Assembly (NCBI GenBank): GCA_013697825.1
Contig: JACCWD010000161.1
Coordinates: 1-35,167, forward strand
Direction: 5' to 3'
Source of the DNA: Rubrobacter sp.
GTDB taxonomy: Bacteria; Actinomycetota; Rubrobacteria; Rubrobacterales; Rubrobacteraceae
DNA length: 35,167 nt
Position 1 is the stretch's first letter, and each line of letters begins with the position of its first letter. Under the pieces are notes generated by a model. It was not told the origin of the DNA and ran no database searches. It worked only from the letters and a program-made list of their open reading frames with translations. The position numbers and the translations under genes are program-made. Positions 8,398 through 16,700 of this stretch are shown in pieces.

Positions 8398-10070
8398 TTT
8401 CCGCCCCCGACAAGAAGCTCCGAAGCGTGTGCGAGCGAAGCATCGTCCACCCGGCCCGAGAGCATCCGGGCGAGTTCGCGCTTCCGCTCCTCGCCCTCGA
8501 CCGTCTCGACGCGCGTGATCGTCCGCCCCGAATCCTCCTCTTTCGCCACCACGATGTGCGCCCCCGACTCCGAAGCGATTTGCGGAAGGTGCGTGATCGT
8601 CAAAACCTGATTCTTCTCCCCGAGCCGCCGGAGCTTAGCCCCCACCGCCGTCGCCGTCTCCCCCCCGATCCCCGCGTCCACCTCGTCGAAAATGTACGTC
8701 GCCCCCGGCTCGATGCGTTCTTGCGAAAGCCGCAAAGCGAGCATGATCCTCGACAATTCCCCACCCGACGCATACCGCCGCACCGGCAATTCCGGCTCGC
8801 CGGGGTTCGGCTGTATCACGAACTCCACCCGCTCCGCCCCCATCGGCCCCGCCTCCGCCTCGACAAGCTCCGCCTTGAAAACCGTCTTCCCGAGGTTGAG
8901 ATCCGCGAGGTTCGCCCTCACCTTCCCGGCGAGCTTCACCGAAGCCTCTTCTCGACCTTTCGTGAGCGTCGCCGAAAGCTCCCCGAGCCTCTTTTCCCCC
9001 TCGGAGATACGACGTTCGATCTCCGCCGTCGCCTCGTCGAGATTTTCGATGCGTGCGAGGCGAGTCCGAGCATCCGTCAAATACGCCTCGATGTCTTCGC
9101 CGTATTTTCGCTGCAAATCGCGGAGGTCGGCGATGCGATCCTCGACGGTTTCGAGCCGTCCGGGGTCGGCTTCGAGGTCGTCGAGGTACGCCCGAAGCTC
9201 ATACAAAATATCTTCGAGTTCCGCCGACGCTCCGTTCAGGCGTTCGAGGAGCGGCGAGAGGCTTTCGTCGAACCGGGACGCGCCTTCGAGTTCGGAGGCC
9301 GCGCTCGCCGCCGCCTCCATCGCGCCCGAGCCTTCCTCCGGCGAGAGCGCGGACGACGCCGAGGCCACCGATTCGAGGAGGTCGGTGACGTTTCGGAGGC
9401 GGTCTCGTTCGCGGTGGAGTTCGTCGAACTCTTCGGCGGAGAACCCGGAGGCTTCGATCTCTTCGACTTGATAGCGGAGGAAATCCACCTCTCGGAGACG
9501 AGCTTCGGAGGAAGTCTTCATCTCGTCGAGTTCGCGGCGGTCTTTTTGGAGGGAGCGCCACAGTTCGGCGAGTTCCGTCTTCGCCGCGAGGGCTTTCTCG
9601 TCGAGGAAGTCGTCGAGGATCGCGAGTTGTTCGTTCGGTTCGGTGAGGCGGGCTTGCTCGCGCTGGCTGTGGTACGAGACGAGGTGTTCGCCGAGCGAGG
9701 CGAGGGCTTTCACCGGGACGGCGACGCCGCCGACGTAGCAACGAGAGCGCCCCTCCTCGGTCACGGTTCTTCGGAGCACGATCTCCCCGTCCTCCGCTTC
9801 GACTTCCTCAGCCAAATCCCCGAGGGCTTCCGCGAGTATCTCGTCGCGGCTCTCCTCGGGGATTATGAAAGAGCCTTCGACGGTGGCCCTTTTCGAGCCG
9901 GAACGGACGGTCTCGGAGCGGGCGCGACCGCCGAGGAGAAGTTGGAGGGAGGTCGCAAGGAGGGTCTTTCCGGCGCCCGTCTCGCCCGTGATCGCATTCA
10001 AGCCCGGTTCGAGGTGGAGGGTCGCAGATTCTATGAGGGCGATGTTCTCGACGGAGAGTTCGGTGATCAC
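8394..10070 (-). CDS. recN: DNA repair protein RecN
   Basis: An SMC-like ATPase of 558 residues (family about 550-590) that acts early in double-strand-break repair and holds DNA ends together. It shows the Walker A GETGAGKT at residues 29-36 and a long coiled-coil middle (about 150-370, Glu/Arg/Leu-rich). The ABC signature is YASGGELSRIMLALRL (about 440) and the Walker B is YIFDEVDAGIGGETA (about 470). The start is GTG (MITELSVENIALIE). The 58-nt gap to nadK includes an AT-rich stretch at about 10098-10114; I cannot call a promoter there with confidence. It is coupled to steA by a GTGA overlap. In mycobacteria the same gene sits between nadK and steA. Confidence 0.97.
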   Translation of the reverse strand: MITELSVENIALIESATLHLEPGLNAITGETGAGKTLLATSLQLLLGGRARSETVRSGSKRATVEGSFIIPEESRDEILAEALGDLAEEVEAEDGEIVLRRTVTEEGRSRCYVGGVAVPVKALASLGEHLVSYHSQREQARLTEPNEQLAILDDFLDEKALAAKTELAELWRSLQKDRRELDEMKTSSEARLREVDFLRYQVEEIEASGFSAEEFDELHRERDRLRNVTDLLESVASASSALSPEEGSGAMEAAASAASELEGASRFDESLSPLLERLNGASAELEDILYELRAYLDDLEADPGRLETVEDRIADLRDLQRKYGEDIEAYLTDARTRLARIENLDEATAEIERRISEGEKRLGELSATLTKGREEASVKLAGKVRANLADLNLGKTVFKAELVEAEAGPMGAERVEFVIQPNPGEPELPVRRYASGGELSRIMLALRLSQERIEPGATYIFDEVDAGIGGETATAVGAKLRRLGEKNQVLTITHLPQIASESGAHIVVAKEEDSGRTITRVETVEGEERKRELARMLSGRVDDASLAHASELLVGGGK

Positions 10071-10128
10071 AGCCCCGCCCCTCGTTGTCGTCGAAAATCA
10101 CACACGTATAAAAATCCCTCACCGATGG

Positions 10129-10962
10129 CTAAAGGAACGTCCTCCGCACCGCTCGCCACCACGTCCATTCGTCGGTCCGGCCTATTTTAACGCTTTCTTC
10201 CGAGAGCCTTATTTCCACGACGTCGCCCGAGCGGAGACCCACCGTGTCCCCGCCGTCGAGCGAAAGCACCGCCTCCCTCTCGGCGAGCGTGAGCCTCGTT
10301 ATTTGATCCTCGCCAAGCACCAAAGGGCGGCTCACGAGGGCGTGCGGCGCGATCGGCACGAGCACATAACACCCGGCGTCCCCGGCGACGATCGGCCCTC
10401 CGACCGAAAGCGAGTACGCCGTCGAGCCGAGCGGCGTCGCCGCGATGAACCCGTCGCACCGGAAATCGAATAATTCCTCGCCGCCGATGGAAAGCTCGAC
10501 GGAGATGATGTGATGGGTCTCTTTTTTGAGCATCGCGGCCTCGTTCGCCGCAGTGCGCCACTCGCCGTCGCCGATGCGAACGTCGAGCTTCCGATATTCC
10601 TGAACGTGAAGCCCGCCGCCGACAACGACCTTCTCGACCCCGGCCTCCATCTCCTCCGGCTGCATGCCGCTCATGAACCCGACCCGCCCGAAGTTCACCC
10701 CGAGAAGCACCTTCCCCGGATACATCCTCGAAGCCCGAAGCATCGTCCCGTCCCCGCCGAGCACGAAAACGACATCCGCCCCCGAATCCCCGTCCGGCTC
10801 CCCGTTCACCCGAACCTCCGCGACCTCGACCCCATGCCTCTCGAGCGCGGCGACCATACGCTTCACATACCCCTCGCCGACCTTCGGACTCACAAAAATA
10901 CACGCCCGCCGCACCTCGAAACTATCCTTCGCCACGGACGACCCCCCGTATTTTCGACTCAT
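10129..10962 (-). CDS. nadK: NAD kinase
   Basis: This enzyme phosphorylates NAD+ to NADP+, the only route to NADP(H). The 277 residues contain the invariant GGDGT at 69-73 (VFVLGGDGTMLRAS), the NE motif TAANEAAMLK (about 140) and the Gly-rich loop CDGFIAATPLGSTAYSLSVGGPI (about 171-193). The start is ATG at 10962 with GAGGCGAG upstream, which makes the gene overlap the end of tlyA by 41 nt. A GTG at 10935 would shorten the overlap, but all conserved features lie after it, so either is possible. Order tlyA-nadK-recN is the actinobacterial arrangement. Confidence 0.97.
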   Translation of the reverse strand: MSRKYGGSSVAKDSFEVRRACIFVSPKVGEGYVKRMVAALERHGVEVAEVRVNGEPDGDSGADVVFVLGGDGTMLRASRMYPGKVLLGVNFGRVGFMSGMQPEEMEAGVEKVVVGGGLHVQEYRKLDVRIGDGEWRTAANEAAMLKKETHHIISVELSIGGEELFDFRCDGFIAATPLGSTAYSLSVGGPIVAGDAGCYVLVPIAPHALVSRPLVLGEDQITRLTLAEREAVLSLDGGDTVGLRSGDVVEIRLSEESVKIGRTDEWTWWRAVRRTFL

Positions 10963-11722
10963 CGAGACTCGCCTCGATGCCGCGAAGGAGGCGCATGACG
11001 TACTCCCGGTTCCCGGATTTCCTCCCCGCGACCGGGGAGCGCATCACATCCGCCGCGCCGAAACCATGTTCGGAAAGCGACTTCGAGACGGCGAGGATCA
11101 CCGCCTCGTGAACCGCCTCGTCCTTCACGACCCCGCCGCGCCCGACATGCTCCCTCCCGGCCTCGAATTGCGGCTTCACGAGGACGACGGCCTCCGTGAG
11201 CGACGGCGTCGTCGAGAGAAGCCCCCCGAGCGCGACTTTGAGCGAGATGAACGAGAGGTCGGCGACGAGGAGGTCGGGCGGAAAAGGAAGGTCGCCGCCG
11301 GAGAGGTGGCGGACGTTCGTACGTTCCATGACTTCGACTCGCTCGTCGTTTCGCACTTTCCAGTCGAGTTGCCCGTACCCGACGTCCACCGCGACGACCC
11401 GCGACGCGCCCCGGTCGAGGAGCGCGTCGGTGAAGCCGCCCGTCGAGGCTCCGGCGTCCACGCAAAGTCGGCCTTCGACGGAGACGGAGAATTCTTCGAG
11501 GGCGGCTTCGAGCTTCTCTCCGGCTCGGGAAACGAATCTCTCCGGCGTTTCGACGGAGAGGTCGAGTTCGTCGCTCGGGGGGAGGCGGGTGCCGGACTTC
11601 GTGACGACCTCGCCGCTCACGCGGACGCTTCCGGCCATGATCATGGCTTGCGCCCGGCTTCGGTTCCCGGCGAGGCCGCGCTCGACAAGGAGCGCGTCGA
11701 GCCTTTGTGGTTTCGCCTTCAC
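10922..11722 (-). CDS. tlyA: TlyA-type rRNA 2'-O-methyltransferase
   Basis: A 266-residue protein with an N-terminal S4 RNA-binding domain (RLDALLVERGLAGNRSRAQ, residues 7-25) and an FtsJ-like SAM methyltransferase domain. Motif I is CVDAGASTGGFTDALLDRGA (about 86-105), followed by VVAVDVGYGQLDWKVR, then the catalytic-tetrad regions VADLSFISLK and VLVKPQFEAG. In mycobacteria TlyA methylates 16S and 23S rRNA at cytidine 2'-O and confers capreomycin/viomycin sensitivity; the same role is likely here. The 3' end overlaps nadK by 41 nt. The 161-nt spacer before it contains a 6-bp hairpin (CGGAGC-TTC-GCTCCG, 11779-11793) without a T-run. Confidence 0.95.
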   Translation of the reverse strand: MKAKPQRLDALLVERGLAGNRSRAQAMIMAGSVRVSGEVVTKSGTRLPPSDELDLSVETPERFVSRAGEKLEAALEEFSVSVEGRLCVDAGASTGGFTDALLDRGASRVVAVDVGYGQLDWKVRNDERVEVMERTNVRHLSGGDLPFPPDLLVADLSFISLKVALGGLLSTTPSLTEAVVLVKPQFEAGREHVGRGGVVKDEAVHEAVILAVSKSLSEHGFGAADVMRSPVAGRKSGNREYVMRLLRGIEASLDESKIRGVVRGEG

Positions 11723-11883
11723 GACCGGGTTTTTCGGTTCTCCGAGCCGGACTCGGCGCCGAAGCCGGGTGGGTGGATCGGAGCTTCGCTCCGCCGTGAA
11801 ATCGAAAATATCGACCCCGCGAAGCGGAGCCGAAGGCGGCGAAGCCGGGTACGGAGCGATCTCGCGATCTCACGCATGAAAGT

Positions 11884-12786
11884 TTAGCTTCCCCGGTGCC
11901 GGACGAAGAGCGCGAGGTCGCGGAGGCCCGACGTGTCGCCGTCCACTTTGGCGAGCGCGGAGAGGGCGCGTTCCACCGACTCGTCGGCTTCGCGCCTCGC
12001 GCCTTCGAGGCCGTACACGCCGACGAAGGTCGCCTTCCCGAGTTCCGCGTCGCTTCCGGCGCTCTTTCCGAGTTCCTCGGTCGTCGCGGTGGCGTTGAGA
12101 AGGTCGTCCACTATTTGGAAACAAAGCCCGAGTTCGGCGGCGTATTCGGAGACGGCGTTTTTGCTTTCATCGTCCGCTCCGGCGAGGATGGCCCCGATGC
12201 GGGCGGAGGATTTTATGAGGGCGCCGGTTTTGTATTTGTGGATCATGGACAAAGTCCTCGGGTCGGCGTCGCCCCCGACCCCGGTGTGGCCGATGTCCAT
12301 GACTTGTCCGCCGACCATCCCGTTCACCCCGGTGGAACTCGCGAGTTCCTGAACGACGCCGAGGATTTGGCTATCGTTCCCTTTTTGGTGGATGGTGATG
12401 AGGGTGAGAGCCTCCCCGAAGAATGCGTCCCCGGCGAGGATCGCCATCGCCTCCCCGAACTTTTTGTGCGCCGTCGGGCGGCCTCGCCGAAAGTCGTCGT
12501 CGTCCATCGCCGGGAGGTCGTCGTGGATGAGCGAGTACGTGTGGATGAGCTCGATGGCCGCCGCCGACGGAAGAACCTTCTCCGGCTCCGCCCCGAGAAC
12601 CCACGCCGTCTCCATGCACAACGTCGGGCGGACGCGCTTTCCCCCGGCGAGCATCGAATACCGCATCGCTTCTTCGAGCGTTTCGAGTTCCGGCTCTTCG
12701 GTGAAGCGGAGTCCTTCGAGGTATTTCTCGAAGGCGCGGCGGTGGCTCTCCCACCGGATCTCGTTTTTCGTCGCGTTCTCAGCCAT
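11884..12786 (-). CDS. ispA: Polyprenyl (farnesyl/geranylgeranyl) diphosphate synthase
   Basis: A trans-isoprenyl diphosphate synthase of 300 residues that condenses IPP with allylic diphosphates. It has the substrate motif GGKRVRPTLC (about residue 51), the first aspartate-rich motif LIHDDLPAMDDDDFRRG (about 86-102), KTGALIKSS, and the second motif QIVDDLLNATAT (about 222). In that second motif the usual DDxxD reads DDLLN. I start at the ATG 12786 ([12 protein letters not shown]), overlapping nusB by 8 nt, because the 18 codons before it are Arg/Ser shadow sequence. In many bacteria this gene sits with xseA, xseB and dxs; here those are absent and nusB and tlyA flank it directly. Product chain length cannot be decided by eye, so the symbol is tentative. 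Confidence 0.93.
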   Translation of the reverse strand: MAENATKNEIRWESHRRAFEKYLEGLRFTEEPELETLEEAMRYSMLAGGKRVRPTLCMETAWVLGAEPEKVLPSAAAIELIHTYSLIHDDLPAMDDDDFRRGRPTAHKKFGEAMAILAGDAFFGEALTLITIHQKGNDSQILGVVQELASSTGVNGMVGGQVMDIGHTGVGGDADPRTLSMIHKYKTGALIKSSARIGAILAGADDESKNAVSEYAAELGLCFQIVDDLLNATATTEELGKSAGSDAELGKATFVGVYGLEGARREADESVERALSALAKVDGDTSGLRDLALFVRHRGS

Positions 12787-13195
12787 GCCCGACCTTCTCG
12801 CCGAAGCGCGACTGCGCCCCCCGGAGGACGCCCGCGACAAAGGAGGGCGACTCGTCCCCGGAGAATCCGGTGGCGATCTCGACCGCCTCGTTTATCGCGA
12901 CCTCCCACGGCACGTCCTCGACGCGGAGCATCTCGAAGAGGGCGAGGCGCATTATGGTCCGGTCAACGACGTTCATCCGATGCACCGGCCACCCGACCGA
13001 GACTTCGGAAAGTATGCGGTCGAGCTCCCCGCGCTCGCGCTCGACGCCGCGGACGAGCCGGATGGCGTATGCGTCGGGGTCGCCGCGGTACGCGCTCCAT
13101 CGGTCGAGGGCGTCGTTCATTTGGCGTTCGTTAACGTCGCTCTGGTAGAGCAAAAGGAACGCTTGCTTCCTCGCGCTTCTCCGCCTCAAGCTCAA
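12779..13195 (-). CDS. nusB: Transcription antitermination factor NusB
   Basis: A 138-residue all-helical RNA-binding protein that pairs with NusE (S10) on boxA RNA during rRNA transcription. It begins with the family's Arg-rich N-terminus [20 protein letters not shown]. It contains [19 protein letters not shown] (about 78-96), then the conserved [14 protein letters not shown] and a FVAGVLRG end segment. The start is TTG, overlapping the efp stop by 4 nt (TTGA). The gene overlaps the next by 8 nt. efp-nusB linkage is common in Gram-positive bacteria. Confidence 0.95.
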   Translation of the reverse strand: MSLRRRSARKQAFLLLYQSDVNERQMNDALDRWSAYRGDPDAYAIRLVRGVERERGELDRILSEVSVGWPVHRMNVVDRTIMRLALFEMLRVEDVPWEVAINEAVEIATGFSGDESPSFVAGVLRGAQSRFGEKVGHG

Positions 13196-13749
13196 ACCCT
13201 CGTGAGATATTCGCGTGAGCGGGTGTCCACCCGGATGCGGTCCCCGACGTTCACGAACAAAGGAACCTGGACCGTGAGCCCCGTCTCCAAAGTCGCGGGC
13301 TTCGAGCCGCCCTGCGCCGTGTCGCCCTTCAAGCCGGGATCCGTCTCGGAGACCTCGAGGTCCACATGGGCCGGAGGCTCGACGCTCACGACCTCGCCGT
13401 CCGCCGAGAGGACACTCACGGTTCCGTTCGCGGTGATGAAGCCCGCGTTGTCTCCGATGACATCCTGCGTGACTGGGGTTTGCTCGTACGTGTCCGTGTC
13501 CATAAAGTAGTGGAGGTCGCCGTCTTGATAGAGATACGTCATCGGACGCGACTCCGTGCGTATGGAATCCACCTTCTCGCCCGCCCGGAAGGTCTTTTCG
13601 ACGGTCGCGCCGGAGTCCATATTTCGGAGTTTCGTTCGGACGAAGGCCGCGCCTTTCCCGGGTTTGACATGCTGGAAATACATTATGGTGAACCGCTTGC
13701 CGTCAACGCGGATGGCGCTGCCGTTCTTGAACTGGTTTGTCGAGATCAT
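13192..13749 (-). CDS. efp: Elongation factor P
   Basis: EF-P binds between the P and E sites and rescues ribosomes stalled at polyproline. The 185-residue product has the three beta-barrel domains: KOW-like (residues 1-62, [15 protein letters not shown]), a middle OB domain ([21 protein letters not shown]) and a C-terminal OB domain ending [17 protein letters not shown]. The tip loop is KPGKGAAF with Lys32. I see none of the known EF-P modification genes in this window. The 150-nt spacer before it holds a GATAAT-like element (13855-13860, minus strand) between two copies of a 14-bp direct repeat. Confidence 0.97.
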   Translation of the reverse strand: MISTNQFKNGSAIRVDGKRFTIMYFQHVKPGKGAAFVRTKLRNMDSGATVEKTFRAGEKVDSIRTESRPMTYLYQDGDLHYFMDTDTYEQTPVTQDVIGDNAGFITANGTVSVLSADGEVVSVEPPAHVDLEVSETDPGLKGDTAQGGSKPATLETGLTVQVPLFVNVGDRIRVDTRSREYLTRV

Positions 13750-13899
13750 GCCGTCCTTTTCCTATGGAATCTCATCGCTCTATACGCCAACCGGGACGCG
13801 CCTCGCCAGAAAGGAATCGCGTCGGCCCCCTTCGTCCCGGCCCGGCGCCGCGCTATTATCGCACATATCGCCTATATTCCCGAAGCCCGGCCCGGCGCC
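13750..13899. repeat. Spacer with a 14-bp direct repeat, 50 bp apart, before efp
   Basis: The sequence CCCGGCCCGGCGCC occurs at 13836-13849 and again at 13886-13899. Between the copies is an AT-rich segment with a GATAAT-like hexamer on the minus strand. This could be the efp promoter region, but no good -35 is visible. Confidence 0.45.
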
Positions 13900-14325
13900 T
13901 CACATGCGGTCGAGAACATACGACACCGCAGCTTTATACCCGAACTCCCCCATCCCCACCACCGTCGCGTCCACCGCCGCCGATACGACCGAATGCCTCC
14001 GAAACTCCTCCCGAGCGTGGATGTTCGAGAGATGGATCTCGACCTTCATCGTCTCGGTGGCCTCGAGAGCGTCGTGGATCGCGTACGAATAATGCGTCCA
14101 CGCGCCGGGGTTTATGATGACGGCATCCGCCGAACGCCCCGCCTCCCTCACCCACTCGACCATCTCGCCCTCGTAATCGGTCTGGCGGAAGGCGAACTCG
14201 ACGTCGGGGAACTCGCCCGCGAGCGCCGCCTCGATGTCCTTCAATGTCCGGCTACCGTACACCTCGGGCCTCCGGGTTCCGAGCGCGCCGAGGTTCACCC
14301 CGTTCAGAACGTATATCTTCGTCAT
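13900..14325 (-). CDS. aroQ: 3-dehydroquinate dehydratase, type II
   Basis: This enzyme dehydrates 3-dehydroquinate to 3-dehydroshikimate (third step of the shikimate pathway) and forms a dodecamer in the cytosol. Its 141 residues match the family length. The active-site Arg/Tyr loop is RRPEVYGSRTLKDIE (about 18-32). It also has INPGAWTHYSYAIHDAL (about 71-87), the catalytic His in VEIHLSNIHAREEFRRHSVVS, and GMGEFGYKAAV at the end. The start ATG overlaps the aroB stop by 4 nt; an 18-codon upstream extension is shadow of aroB. It is the last gene of the aroC-aroK-aroB-aroQ series. Confidence 0.97.
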   Translation of the reverse strand: MTKIYVLNGVNLGALGTRRPEVYGSRTLKDIEAALAGEFPDVEFAFRQTDYEGEMVEWVREAGRSADAVIINPGAWTHYSYAIHDALEATETMKVEIHLSNIHAREEFRRHSVVSAAVDATVVGMGEFGYKAAVSYVLDRM

Positions 14326-15380
14326 CGCCCCTCCTCCAATATCTCCCGCACCTCCGCGTCGGAGACGGCGACGCCCCACCTCGGGCTCCCCGGCTCCTCG
14401 AGGAGGACGAACTTATGCCCCTCGTCCTTCGAGCTCCGCTTCTTGTCCCGGCCCATCGCCTCGATGACGCCGTCCGGGTGGATGTCCGGCGGAACCTTCG
14501 TCGGGAGCTTCGCGGACGCGAGGAGCTCCTCGTGGAGCTCGACGAAATCTACGCCGAGCTTCCTCCTCCCGAGCCGCGCCGACGCGCACATCCCGACCGA
14601 GACAGCCTCCCCGTGCGACGTTCCATACCCCGACACCGCCTCGATCGCATGCCCGATGGTGTGCCCGTAGTTGAGGATCGCCCGAACCCCGCCCTCCCGC
14701 TCGTCGGCCGCGACGATGGACGCTTTGTAACGGATCGCGTGTATTATGAGCTTTTCGAGCGATTCGGGGTCTCCGGCGAGGGCTTCGGGGACGCGGAGGA
14801 GGTTCGTGAGGTATTCGCCGCCCGCGAGGAGGCCCATCTTTATGGCTTCGGCGAGGCCGTTCGAGGTCTCGTTCTCCGGCAGCGTGTCGAGGAAGTCGAG
14901 GTTCGCGGCGACTATTTCGGGTTGGAGGAAGGCGCCGACGAGGTTCTTTCCTTCGGGGAGATCCACGCCCGTCTTCCCGCCGACGGAGGAGTCCACCATC
15001 GCGAGGAGGCTCGTCGGGAGCATGACGAGCCTTATGCCGCGCATATAGCTCGCCGCGACGAAGCCGCCGAGGTCGCCGACGACCCCGCCGCCGAGCGCGA
15101 AGAGCGTCGCGTCGCGGGCGAGGTTCGCACGAGCGAGGGCGCGGAGGATGTCGGCGTACGCCCCGAGGCTCTTCGAGGTTTCGCCAGCCGGGATCTCCAG
15201 CGTCTCGACGACGCTCCATCCGGCGTCTTCGAGGGAGGCCCGGACACCGCTCGCAAACAGCGGCCCGGCGTTCGAGTCCGTCAAAATAGCGCACGAACCC
15301 GGCTCGACGGCCTCGGAGACGGTTTCGCCGACATCGAGCTTCTCCCCGACTATGACAGGGTATCCGGCTCCGACGTTCAC
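14322..15380 (-). CDS. aroB: 3-dehydroquinate synthase
   Basis: This enzyme converts DAHP to 3-dehydroquinate with NAD+ and a divalent metal. The 352-residue protein contains LGGGVVGDLGGFVAASYMRG (about 98-117), the substrate loop LAMVDSSVGGKTGVDLPEGKN (about 127-147), the metal ligands Glu in NGLAEAIKMG, and NYGHTIGHAIEAVSGYGTSHGEAV (about 235-258). I place the start at GTG 15380, which overlaps the aroK stop as GTGA. A TTG five codons upstream is the alternative; the long N-terminal extension further back is aroK shadow. It overlaps aroQ by 4 nt. Confidence 0.97.
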   Translation of the reverse strand: MNVGAGYPVIVGEKLDVGETVSEAVEPGSCAILTDSNAGPLFASGVRASLEDAGWSVVETLEIPAGETSKSLGAYADILRALARANLARDATLFALGGGVVGDLGGFVAASYMRGIRLVMLPTSLLAMVDSSVGGKTGVDLPEGKNLVGAFLQPEIVAANLDFLDTLPENETSNGLAEAIKMGLLAGGEYLTNLLRVPEALAGDPESLEKLIIHAIRYKASIVAADEREGGVRAILNYGHTIGHAIEAVSGYGTSHGEAVSVGMCASARLGRRKLGVDFVELHEELLASAKLPTKVPPDIHPDGVIEAMGRDKKRSSKDEGHKFVLLEEPGSPRWGVAVSDAEVREILEEGR

Positions 15381-15880
15381 GCGGTCAGCCAATGCTCCAC
15401 CTCCTCGGCGACTTCTTCCTGGCTGCGTCCGGCGACGGCGACGGAGAGCGCGGCGGCATCGCGGTAAAGCGGGAGTCGCTCGCGGTATCTCTTCTCGAAC
15501 TCCTCCATGCCCCCGCCGCGGAGGGGCCGCCCCGCTCCGCGAGTCCGGGCGAACAAAACATCGAGGTCTTCTTCGAGGAAGACGGTATGAGATTCTCGAA
15601 GGAGGGCGCGGTTTTCGGCCCGGACGACGACGCCGCCGCCGCACGAGACGACGGGTTCGTCGCTTCGTTCGAGGGTGTCGCGAAGGACTCTATGTTCGAG
15701 GTCGCGGAAATGCCCCTCGCCGGAGGAGGCGAAGATCTCCGGTATCGAACGCCGCGCCGACCGCTCGACTTCATCGTCGAGATCCACGAATCGCCGTCCG
15801 AGCCTGTCGGCGAGCGACCTCCCGACGGTCGTCTTCCCCGACCCCATATACCCGATGAAGGCCACGGGGGCTTGCGACAT
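15377..15880 (-). CDS. aroK: Shikimate kinase
   Basis: This enzyme phosphorylates shikimate at the 3-hydroxyl. The 167 residues carry the P-loop GYMGSGKTTVG (10-20), the shikimate/metal motif FVDLDDEVE (31-39), FRDLE (58-62), the Gly-rich SCGGGVV (79-85) and the lid/adenine motif RTRGAGRPL (112-120). Length is normal (about 165-180). I chose ATG 15880 (MSQAPVAFIGYMG) because the family begins a few residues before the P-loop. The reading frame stays open upstream for another 164 codons through the 15-bp repeat tract, but that part is not kinase-like. It overlaps aroB by 4 nt. Confidence 0.96.
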   Translation of the reverse strand: MSQAPVAFIGYMGSGKTTVGRSLADRLGRRFVDLDDEVERSARRSIPEIFASSGEGHFRDLEHRVLRDTLERSDEPVVSCGGGVVVRAENRALLRESHTVFLEEDLDVLFARTRGAGRPLRGGGMEEFEKRYRERLPLYRDAAALSVAVAGRSQEEVAEEVEHWLTA

Positions 15881-16700
15881 CCGCCCGCTTCCCGACACCA
15901 CCCCCTTCTCCCCCATCGCCGTCATACCCGCCCCGGCGAGCGTCCCGGACGAACATTCGCGCGGGCCTCGTTCGCGCGACGGCAACGCCCGTGGAAACGA
16001 CCCAGCAAGCCGTCCGTCCGACGACGCGTTTCCTCCGCCGAAAGCGATGCGTCCCGAAGAAAGCCGCTCCACCGAAACATCCCCGCGAAGCGTCGAAGCC
16101 GGACACGAAGTTCCCGATGGAGGATCGCCGGGGCGCATCCCACCGGAGCGTTTCCATTCGGAGCGTTTCCATTCGAGGCGCATCCCACCGAAGCCCGTCC
16201 GTCCGGAACCCATAAGGTCGGAGCGTATCCCGCGTGTCCGTACGAGGCGTGTCCGTACGAGGCGTGTCCGGGCGACGGGAATTCCACCGAAGCGTATCCA
16301 TCTGAAGGACATCCGTCCAGGGTGTGCTCGGTCGAGTCGTATCCGTCCGAATCTCGGCCATCCGAAGCGCATTCCACCGAAGCGTGTTCGGTTGGGGCGT
16401 TTCCGACCGAAGGAGGGTGTCCATCCGCAGTGTATCCGGAAAAAATGTATCCGGTGGGATCGTGTCCGGTCGAGGTATGCGACTTCATACGGTCTCCGTT
16501 CACATTCCGGGTGTCCGGCGAAGGTCGGAAACCGTCCTCGCGCTTCCCCCGTTCCGGCACTCCGGCGGCGGAATGCTTCGATCGGCGACCGAATATACGG
16601 GGCGGGCTTTCCCGGAACCCGGATCGCGCCGAAAGCCCCGTGTCCGGGCGGGGGCGGCCTTCGGGGCGTTCGTTCAGGTTCGTCGGGGGCGCGGCTCTTT
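15881..16700. other. 820-nt spacer between aroC and aroK
   Basis: There is no recognisable gene. The central part, 16130-16501, is a tract of degenerate 15-bp tandem repeats described separately, with weaker repeat-like words continuing down to about 16040. The flank at 16502-16700 shows no repeat and no clear terminator after aroC. Several frames on both strands are open through the whole tract. This follows from the base composition of the repeat, which contains few T-A-R combinations in any frame, and is not evidence of coding. Confidence 0.7.
16130..16501. repeat. Degenerate 15-bp tandem repeat tract, about 25 units
   Basis: On the plus strand the unit consensus is GAAGCGTATCCGTCC. Two exact neighbours are GGAGCGTTTCCATTC (16145-16159 and 16160-16174). 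Other clear units are at 16244-16258, 16259-16273, 16289-16303, 16334-16348, 16364-16378 and 16427-16441. Only two departures from the 15-nt period were seen: a 24-nt double unit at 16220-16243 and an 18-nt unit at 16409-16426. In a hand tally of 22 units, positions 1, 6, 9, 11 and 15 are nearly fixed while 2, 3, 8, 12, 13 and 14 vary. This pattern does not track the wobble position of any frame. Confidence 0.8.

Noticed and set aside
15881-16372. N-terminal extension of shikimate kinase reaching into the repeats
   Set aside because: The frame is open, but kinase homologues begin a few residues before the P-loop and the extension has no recognisable fold or targeting signal.
16130-16501. CRISPR array or pentapeptide-repeat protein in the aroC-aroK spacer
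   Set aside because: The repeats are directly adjacent, 15 bp and degenerate, with no unique spacers, so it is not a CRISPR. The frame that reads like (D/N)-T-L-R-x does not follow the A(D/N)Lxx pentapeptide rule, and variation is not concentrated at third codon positions.
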